From Ceratopteris richardii (lineage: Eukaryota > Streptophyta > Polypodiopsida > Polypodiales > Pteridaceae): a DNA stretch of 64,000 nt. The stretch is from contig CM035414.1 in the NCBI GenBank assembly GCA_020310875.1, forward strand, positions 196,037,909 through 196,101,908, given 5' to 3'. The notes below the pieces were generated by a model. That model did not search any database. It had not been told where the DNA came from and was given only the letters and a program-made list of their open reading frames with translations. Shown here piece by piece: positions 56,562-64,000 of the stretch (its first letter is position 1; every line of letters starts with the position of its first letter). The translations under genes and the position numbers were made by a program.

Positions 56562-57370
56562 GGTTTTGAGCAAATACAGCTTGCAAGAATTCCTCCCAAT
56601 GTGGTTACATAGGTTTAGTATCGCAAAAGCCACTAATATAGGCCAAGACATACATGCTGATATAGTGAAGGATGGCATGTGGCAAAGAGATTGTGCTATT
56701 AGCAACATGTGAATCCATGTGTATGCAAAAGGATATGCTAAAAATGGGTGTGGTGACGAGGCAATCAAAATCTTTCAACGGATGCAAATTGATGGGCATG
56801 CTTCAGAGAGTGCAACACTTATGGTTTGCTTGTTCAAGCACAATAGGTCTTTGATAGGCTACTATTCAAGATGTTGTTTCTTGGATAGCTCTAATGGCAA
56901 GATATGCATAGGTTGGAGATAGTGAAAGCATTTTCTATGCTTATAATAGTATGATCAAGAATGGACTTGTGCCATATCGAGTCACCTTTGTTGTTGTGCT
57001 CAATGCTTGCAGTCGCATGGGCTTCATAAACATGAGCCAGACATTGTTTGAGAAAATGAGCAAAGAGCATGGCATAACTCCAACACTTGATCATCATCTT
57101 TGTTTGATTAACTCCTTTGTTCGTGTAGATCACTTGGAAGAAGGGGAATGATAAGACATATTCCAGAGTGTTCTAATTCAGGCATGTGGAATGCCGTGCT
57201 GAATTCTTGCAAATCTTGGGGTAATGTGGACTGCTCTTATTAAAGGATTTGTTGATCACGGACATAATAATAAGGCCTTGAGCTTTTTGAAACACACGAA
57301 AGTGGATAATGTTCCTCCTAATGAAGTAACCTTTATGTCAATTGTCAAAGCTTGTGCCAATAATATGTCG
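56562..57370 (+). pseudogene. PPR-protein gene fragment, rearranged
   Basis: Pentatricopeptide repeats bind organellar RNA one base per repeat. Seen: EGFEQIQLARIPPNVVT (56559-56609), GQDIHADIVKDGMWQRDC (56640-56695), VYAKGYAKNGCGDEAIKIFQ and RMQIDGHASES (56715-56810). MIKNGLVPYRVTFVVVLNAC, SRMGFINMSQTLFEKMSKEH and GITPTLDHHLCLINSFVRVD follow (56950-57150), then WTALIKGFVDHGHNNKALSF and NVPPNEVTFMSIVKACAN (57228-57365). Lengths fit PLS-type units, but their order does not follow a normal protein, since a TPTLDHHLCLINS unit normally lies near the end. Stops and shifts occur throughout. Introns are not visible. Confidence 0.85.
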
Positions 57371-57841
57371 AGATACTATTGCAATGACCACTAAGCTGTA
57401 TTGATTATAGCTTTGAAATCATCATCAGTTTTTTAGAAGTCAGCCAGGAATCTATAGAACTCTCTGAACTTGGCGTTTCGGCCGATGTGGCAGCCCTAGT
57501 CGGTTTGTCTACAAAAGGTGTGTCTACAAGAGAATAAGGAAAGTCATCCGCTCATGCGGGTGATCAGAAGGATGCGGGATCCGGAAGGCGGAAAGCGTAC
57601 TTCAGGACTTCTGGGTTTTTCTTTTTGTTTGGGAAAAAGGAAAAAGAAGGGAGCGCAACACCTAAAGAGGTGCTCCATTGCAAATGGAAACGCGACATCT
57701 GAGGGGATCCTTGGGAGTCAAGTGAAGGAAATGATCTCTTTGAACCTGTTCTGCACATGGGAGATAAAAGTGTGCTGAAATCAGCAAAGTGGGAATCAAG
57801 TGGATGCTGACAATGACATGAAGACAAGATGAGCATTCATT
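57371..57841. other. Unassigned, GC-richer stretch before the tandem array
   Basis: An 86-codon plus-strand frame (57518-57778; IRRMRDPEGGKRTSGLLGFS) and a 90-codon minus frame overlap. Neither is recognised. CGGCCGATGTGGCAGCC and ATCCGCTCATGCGGGTGAT are locally GC-rich. It could be captured host DNA like the preceding fragments. Confidence 0.4.
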
Positions 57842-60800
57842 GCTAGAGCTTCTCATGCAATGAATGAGCAAAAATAAAACGCAAAACATAAACTTTCACG
57901 TGGATGTGTTATTACAGAGCATGTATTCGGAGTTCTTACACAGATTCATGTCTGTTATATGTACAGATAACTGAGTTCTTTGATTTTTACCTTTTATATC
58001 ATCTTGTTTCCTTTAACAAAGAATTTGGCAAGGAAGTTATTATGATGTTAACTGTTGTACTTGGCATTAATGTCAGAAAGGTTTTCGTACTGTAGATGTT
58101 AAAGCAACAAGTTGATGTTTCTCTATGTGTGCTCTATCAATAAAATGGAAACTTTTGACTGCTCAAAAAAACAAGGTGGCTTTGAAAGTTTTCTTATGAA
58201 GATTCATATGACCGTTGCTTGCCTTGATACATGAAGAGTTACACCGATGGATCTAAAACTTACGTTCTGAAATGCTATTCAGACAAAAAGTTTCTTTCAA
58301 CCACAGATGGATTGATTCCTTTTTGAAAGTCTACCATGTGGATTTGTGGTGACTTCACCTATGGGTTTAGCCTTGACTTAACGTTATTGCTGTTAGGAAA
58401 CACTTTCATCAGTCTCACCCAATTTCTTGGGATGCCTTTTGAGCACATTGCATGGATCATTAAGCATCTCTATTAGTAGTGAATAAACACTCTTAGTTCT
58501 AATGTGTTCTCTCATGACACGAAGATATGAGAATATCAAGAATAAGGTGAAAGGAAAGATCTAGTTCTAAACCCTGAAATGTGTTAGAAATAGGAAGAAT
58601 GTGTTACCACTTTAGCTCATTGTGCTTGATTGATTCTCAAAGGTTAGTGGTGGCCTGAACTTTGACATATACAAGAACAATTCTCTGAATGACTACCTCT
58701 GAACTTTGATTGAAATGAGTCATCTTCTTTGGAACCAGTGGTAACAGAAAAAATCTGGAATATATCTAGACAAACAACGTAGCAGTGATGAAAATTATGC
58801 TTGAAGCTTGTACAGTCTCTCTTTATGGTTCTATGTGTAAAACATCACGCTGTTGGCTGAACGATTTTGTAAGATCCTTGAATGAATGGATGTGTTGTGA
58901 TGTCTTAATCTATATCGATGACAGGAAAGCGCATGTTGTTATTCCAATTTGCATATAGACAGTTTCTCAGATTTATGGAATAACTTTCTCCAAGTGCGCT
59001 TTTGTATGATATAAACGTTCGAAGTAATGCATGTCATATTCTCCTTTGGCATAAAGACTTGGTTTAACTTGATTTATCCACACGGTGTCGATCTGATTCT
59101 TGAACAGACTTCTTTGTGATTTCTTCTTCTGCACTTGAAAGTTTCATTGATCGATAAACGCCAAAACACAGTACCACCTTGCCTCATGATAGTGTTTGAA
59201 AACCAATCAATTATAGTGCTAGAGCTTCTCATGCAATGAATGAGCAAAAATAAAACGCAAAACATAAACTTTCACGTGGTTGTGTTATTGCAGAGCATGT
59301 ATTCGGAGTTCTTACACAGATTCATGTCTGCTATATGTACAGATAACTGAGTTCTTTGATTTTTACCTTTTACATCATCTTGTTTCCTTTAACAAAGAAT
59401 TTGGCAAGGAAGTTGTTATGATGCTAACTGTTGTACTTGGCATTAATGTCAGAAAGGTTTTCGTACTATAGTTGTTAAAGCAACAAGTTGATGTTTCTCT
59501 ATGTGTGCTCTATCAATAAAATGGAAACTTTTGACTGCTCAAAAAAACAAGGTGGCTTTGAAAGTTTTCTTGTGAAGATTCATATGACCGTTGCTTGCCT
59601 TGATACATGAAGAGTTACACCGATGGATCTAAAACTTACGTTCTGAAACGCTATTCAGACAAAGAGTTTGTTTCAACCACAGATGGATTGATCCCTTTTT
59701 GAAAGTCTAGCATGTGGATTTGTGGTGACTTCACCTATGGGTTTAGCCTTGACTTAATGTTATTGCTGTTAGGAAACACTTTCATCCATCGCACCCAATT
59801 TCTTGGGATGCCTTTTGAGCACATTGCATGGATCATTAAGCATCTCTATTAGTCGTGAATAAACACTCTTAGTTCGAATGTGTTCTCTCATGACCCAAAG
59901 AGATGAGAATATCAAGAATAAGGTGAAAGGAAAGATCTAGTTCTAATCCCCGAAATGTGTTAGAAATAGGAAGAATGTTTTACCACTTTAGCTCATTGTG
60001 CTTGACTGATTCTCAAAGGCTAGTGGTGGCCTGAACTTTGACATATACAAGAAGAATTCTTTCAATGACTACCTCTAAACTTTGATTGAAATGAGGCATC
60101 CTCTTTGGAACAAGTGGTAACAGAAAAAATCTGCAATATATCTAGACAAACAACGTAGCAGTGATGAAAATTATGCTTGAAGCTTGAACAGTCTCTCTTT
60201 ATGGTTCTGTGTAAAACATCACGCTGTTGGCTGAACGATTTTGTAAGATGCTTGAATGAATGGATGTGTTCTGATGTCTTAATCTATATTGATGACAGGA
60301 AAGAGCATGTTCTTATTCCAATTTGCATATAGGCAGTTTCTCAGATTTATGGAATAACTTTCTCCAAGTGTGCTTTCGTATGATATAAATGTTCTAAGTA
60401 ATGCATGTCATATTCTCCTTTGGCATAAAGACTTGGTTTAACTTGATTTATCCACACGGTGTAGATCTGATTCTTGAACAGAGTTCTTTGTCATTTCTTC
60501 TTCTGCACTTGAAAGTTTCATTGATCGATAAATGACAAAACACAGTACCACCTTGCCTCATAATAGTGTTTGAAAACCAATCAATTATAGTGCTAGAGCT
60601 TCTCATGCAATGAATGAACAAAAATAAAACGCAAAACATAAACTTTCGCGTGGTTGTGTTATTGCAGAGCATGTATCCGGAGTTCTTACACAGATTCATG
60701 TCTGCTACATGTACAGATAACTGAGTTCTTTGATTTTTACATTTTATATCATCTTGTTTCCTTTAACAAAGAATTTGGCAAGGAAGTTGTTATGATGCTA

Positions 60801-61455
60801 ACTGTTGTACTTGACATTAATGTCAGAAAGGTTTTCGTACTGTGTTGTTAAAGCAACAAGTTGATGTTTCTCTATGTGTGCTCTATCAATAAAATGGAAA
60901 CTTTTGACTGCTCAAAAAAACAAGGTGGCTTTGAAAGTTCTCTTTTGAAGATTCATATGACCGTTGCTTGCCTTGATACATGAAGAGTTACACTGTTGGA
61001 TCTAAAACTTACGTTCTGAAATGCTATTCAGACGAAGAGTTTGTTTCAACCAGAGATGGATTGATCCCTTTTTGAAGGTCTACCATGTGGATTTGTGGTG
61101 ACTTCACCTATGGGTTTAGCCTTGACTTAATCTTATTGCTGTTAGGAAACACTTTCCATGTGGCACCCAATTTCTTGGGATGCCTTTTCAGCGCATTGCA
61201 TGGATCTTTAAGCATCTCTATTAGTCGTGAATAAACACTCTTAGTTCGAATGTGTTCTCTCATGACCCAAAGAGATGAGAATATCAAGAATAAGGTGAAG
61301 GGAAAGATCTAGTTCTAAACCCCGAAATGTGTTAGAAATAGGAAGAATGTTTTACCACTTTAGCTCATTGTTCTTGATTGGTTCTCAAAGGCTAGTGGTG
61401 GCCTGAACTTTGACATATACAAGAAGAATTCTTTCAATGACTACCTCTGAGCTTT
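57842..61455. repeat. Tandem array of a 1375-bp unit, 2.6 copies
   Basis: GCTAGAGCTTCTCATGCAAT starts units at 57842, 59218 and 60592 (spacings 1376 and 1374). The third unit stops at about 61455 after 864 bp. By eye the units differ at a few positions per hundred. Each full unit holds TCTATCAATAAAATGGAAAC about 300 bp in, followed by CTCAAAAAAACAAGG, which resembles a polyadenylation signal and short A-tail. It also holds a 63-83 codon minus-strand frame (FCVLFLFIHCMRSSSTIIDW). No known domain. The period is too long for a typical satellite and too short for an intact gene array. Confidence 0.95.
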
Positions 61456-61966
61456 CTATGTCCAAAGTTAGTGTTGTTCATGTTTCAAACTGAATGAAGC
61501 TTACGAAAACCATTTCCGTGGGTTCATGTAAGTTTGCATCAGTACTGATGTTTATGAGAAGATAAAGTAATGATACTTACTTCGCAATTCCTAAAGCAGC
61601 ATTGAAGTATTGTTATAGCATATGGTCATGGCAATTTGCTTAGCCGTCTCCTTCCAAAGCGTATGAGCCTTAATATTTGCACCTTAAAGCATGGATATCC
61701 ATGTGAAATGTCGAACCTACCAACCAGAACACTTCTATTAAGCCTTTGTGGTAACTTCGAAGTGATTTGAGAGGCAATTTGCCTAGAATTCTGAGGCACT
61801 ATAGTAATGAGGTTTAAATCTAATAATAACTTAAGTGTCAATCACTTTATTTTAATGAACGGATGTGAAATATTTTGCCTCAAAAATTCATAAAAATCCT
61901 CACACTTTGACACTTCTTTCAACTTTTCTCTTAGCTCCCTCCTTTAGTGAAACACCGTGACATATC

Positions 61967-61980
61967 TGGTGAACTCGACG
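61967..61980 (+). promoter_or_regulatory. Gypsy K primer-binding site
   Basis: TGGTGAACTCGACG, four bases after the LTR end ACA. The TGGTGAACYCGACGTG form is common just inside plant Gypsy LTRs; I am not certain which tRNA it pairs with. Confidence 0.65.
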
Positions 61981-62156
61981 TGAAAGGAGGTGAGAGTAGA
62001 GTCTTTGAGTTTAGATATTGACTTGGGTAGAAAGGTTAGTGAGAATCGTGGCTTGAAAACTCTTCCCATTTTATTGTTTATAGGAGATACTGGGATTACT
62101 CAAATTGATGTCATAGCCTAGCTTTTGTCTTTTTAGCAAGATGAGGAAAGGTGAAG

Positions 62157-63776
62157 TGCCATTCAAACATTTCACGAGCATGTTATTAAGCGAAGTGGCT
62201 ACTTCAATAGTAAAAATGTTATGCGATTTTGCAAGGAATACGAGCTGGAAGCTCGGTATCTTGGAGCCGGGCTTACACCCCTAAATGTTATGGAACTTAT
62301 TGAAAACTTTGTATATGTATCTGAGCTACATTTGTGTGATTGATTGACAATGAAAACTCAAACAAAGTGGTCACAGTACAAGTCAGCTCTGATAAAGATG
62401 TTTGCACTCAAGAATGTTGATAAAGTAACTCGATCTACGTTTTTAAAGTGGATTCACAAAGCCAAAGATCAATCTATCCTAGATATAAAAAGAGATCTTG
62501 ACCATCAGTTTGATGACTTGTCTTAACATGATAGGAAAGCACTAGAACATGAAAAGGTATCCTTGTTTCTATGAGTGATAGATATGAAGGCTTGTGAAGA
62601 AATTCTTCCACATTTGCAAGACAGGGAAATGGAATCCAGTCTCACAGAAGGATGGGATGAGATGAAAGGAGCAATAAAGAGGTTCATCGAAAAGCAAAGA
62701 ACCATGTCAAGATTAATGCAAGATTGGCATGAGGATTTACAAGATGAACAAATGTAGGCAGCATAGCAACCTACTCCAAATACCCAAGCTAATATATCGA
62801 TTGGGAAAGATGTTGTGCTTTCTAATACCATGGAGGAAATGTTTAAAAGGTTTAGTGACCTTACGATTCAAAGTATTAAACAGATGATAGATTCCTAGTC
62901 TCCACAAACAAGTATAAAATAAAACCTTGAATCTCTAGAAATTAAGAGAAGCATCTGGTGTGACTCGTTGGAGCACAATAGGTATTCATGCGAAAGCTTT
63001 AAAGAAGCTTTGGCCAAGAACTTAGTTTTTATTAAAGAAAAGATGATCTACAACTTGAAAATTGGGGAAACGGTAAACATAAATTTCAATCTCGAAGGCA
63101 TGAAAGTGTTCTTCCCTAGCACGTCTGGTAATGTTGCTTCAACTTCCCATACATCTACATACACGTGCCAAATAATCGGCAACAATAGTGATCCGGAATC
63201 ATGTTCCAAGGTAATGAAATCTCTAGATAGAGGAAATCAAATCAGATGGAAAGACCCTATACATACTCTCTCAATAGTTACTTATTTATGATCTTCAATG
63301 GAGCATGAGGCAGTAGTGGAAGAAAAAAGGAGGAGGACTAATGAAGGAGAAGAAGAAAAGAGAAGAACCAGGTGGCAAGTAGAAGCTTTACAAGATCAAC
63401 CTCAAAAACAATTCAAAATCAACTAATACAAACAAACCAGCCCACTCAAGTAGTTCCACCATTCCAACCAACAATAAACCAACCAAGTAAGATCCCAACT
63501 CAAAATCAAAATCCCAGTTTTGTTGAGGTGTCGGTGCCTACTCAAATCAATAACCCTCCTGAGGATCAAGAAATGAAACCCGCAAGAAGAGGACAAGGAA
63601 AAGTGAAAAACCCATCATACATGCTAAAATCACATATTGAGCAAGTCACAGATTTAAAACAAGTTCTTGAGAAAAGAGTACTTGATAGTGTGATCAAATT
63701 TACACTAGGTGAGTTGCTGAGAATAGCCAAGAGGGAATTTGTAGAGGTAATTATTAACCTCATGAGGAGAAAATGA
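62157..63776 (+). pseudogene. Gypsy K gag (capsid and gag-protease linker)
   Basis: Broken gag. HEHVIKRSGYFNSKNVMRF and LGAGLTPLNVMELIENF lead to 62344-62523 (TKWSQYKSALIKMFALKNVD, SILDIKRDLDHQFDDLS), a retrotrans_gag-like capsid core. 62575-62757 reads EILPHLQDREMESSLTEGWD. 62968-63291 reads CESFKEALAKNLVFIKEKMI. The open frame 63372-63776 (134 codons) has a Pro/Gln/Asn-rich start and then YMLKSHIEQVTDLKQVLEKR and IKFTLGELLRIAKREFVEVI. That block precedes the protease in some plant Gypsy elements. No CCHC knuckle seen. Gag assembles the particle. Confidence 0.78.
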
Positions 63777-64000
63777 TAGCCAATAGCCGATGCTCAAGAA
63801 ACTGAGAGGATGGATGAGGGGACACATGTTCAAGCCGTGCAAGCACAAGCACAAGAATTCAAAAATGCACATGAACAAAGTGAAATTAATAGATCTTCAG
63901 AGAAATTTTTATGGATGTAGAGTGCTCGATTTTGACGAGGAAATCTTTTAAGTTTTTGATGACATATATTTTGCAGATATGGTGTTTGATTTGCAAGAAT

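Larger units (their letters stand above)
61456..64000 (+). mobile_element. Ty3/Gypsy element K, 5' part (continues past window)
   Basis: LTR end at 61962 (GTGACA), primer site, leader and gag to at least 63776, all on the plus strand. Protease and pol lie outside the window. The LTR start is not defined; it lies between the array end at 61455 and 61962, so the LTR is at most about 500 bp. It is possibly the same lineage as Gypsy J. Confidence 0.78.

Noticed and set aside
57518..57836. Overlapping plus (86 codons) and minus (90 codons) frames in GC-richer DNA
   Set aside because: No known motif in either; kept only as an unassigned stretch.
57842..61455. CRISPR-like or gene-cluster reading of the tandem array
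   Set aside because: Units are 1375 bp with no short repeat-spacer pattern, and the genome is plant nuclear DNA.
61626..61841. Leucine-rich text suggesting an LRR (C-N-F-E-V-I-stop-E-A-I)
   Set aside because: Too short and without a regular LxxLxL period in either strand; probably Gypsy K LTR or chance.

Overview
The window looks like nuclear DNA of a land plant with a large, repeat-rich, AT-rich genome. The evidence is plant-type Ty1/Copia and Ty3/Gypsy elements primed by initiator-Met-type sites, plant L1-like LINEs with a zf-RVT C-terminus, and fragments of a plant-like xanthine dehydrogenase and a PLS-type PPR gene. I cannot fix the clade. The style of the Gypsy gag would fit a non-seed plant or gymnosperm, but that is an impression from memory. 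I found no intact host gene, no tRNA or rRNA gene and no CRISPR array. Almost everything recognisable is a decayed or nested retroelement.

Layout. 1-4411: a decayed LINE (endonuclease, RT, zf-RVT) whose 3' end is replaced by a second, truncated LINE. 4412-8970: gene-free AT-rich DNA with a MITE-like inverted repeat, an (AT)n(GT)n microsatellite and two dispersed-repeat copies. 8974-13830: Copia A (minus) with both LTRs. 13831-17427: Copia B (plus), same family. 17620-25665: a Copia element (D/E, minus) split by a better-preserved Copia C (minus) and by a short LINE with a 15-bp target duplication. 26340-33156: a decayed Gypsy pol, then a second retropepsin fragment split by a young truncated LINE that keeps a 691-codon open frame. 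34648-36570: an unrecognised decayed reading frame with an internal 216-bp duplication. 36600-37560: Copia I fragment. 38131-38958: an apparently complete TRIM with 170-bp LTRs and a 5-bp target duplication. 38964-43050: simple-sequence-rich gene-free DNA. 43226-44479: Copia H. 44690-46400: another unrecognised retroelement-like frame with its LTR. 46623-46951: a LINE tail. 48275-53577: Copia G and F (minus). 53690-54487: pyrimidine/CA-rich simple sequence and a C20 run. 54737-57370: a Copia LTR, primer site and gag joined in frame to xanthine dehydrogenase and then PPR fragments. 57842-61455: a 1375-bp unit repeated 2.6 times. 61456-64000: the 5' part of a Gypsy element with gag, running off the window.

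No pathway operates here. The relationships are those of insertion order: Copia C into D/E; one LINE into E; one LINE into a Gypsy retropepsin; Copia A against Copia B. Most breaks are single stops or frameshifts, often where CAA, CAG or TGG would be expected, as in old, probably methylated and silenced repeats. The best candidates for something undescribed are the gag-XDH-PPR chimera, the 34.6-36.6 kb frame, the 1375-bp array and the variable C-tract near the end of the LINE ORF2.
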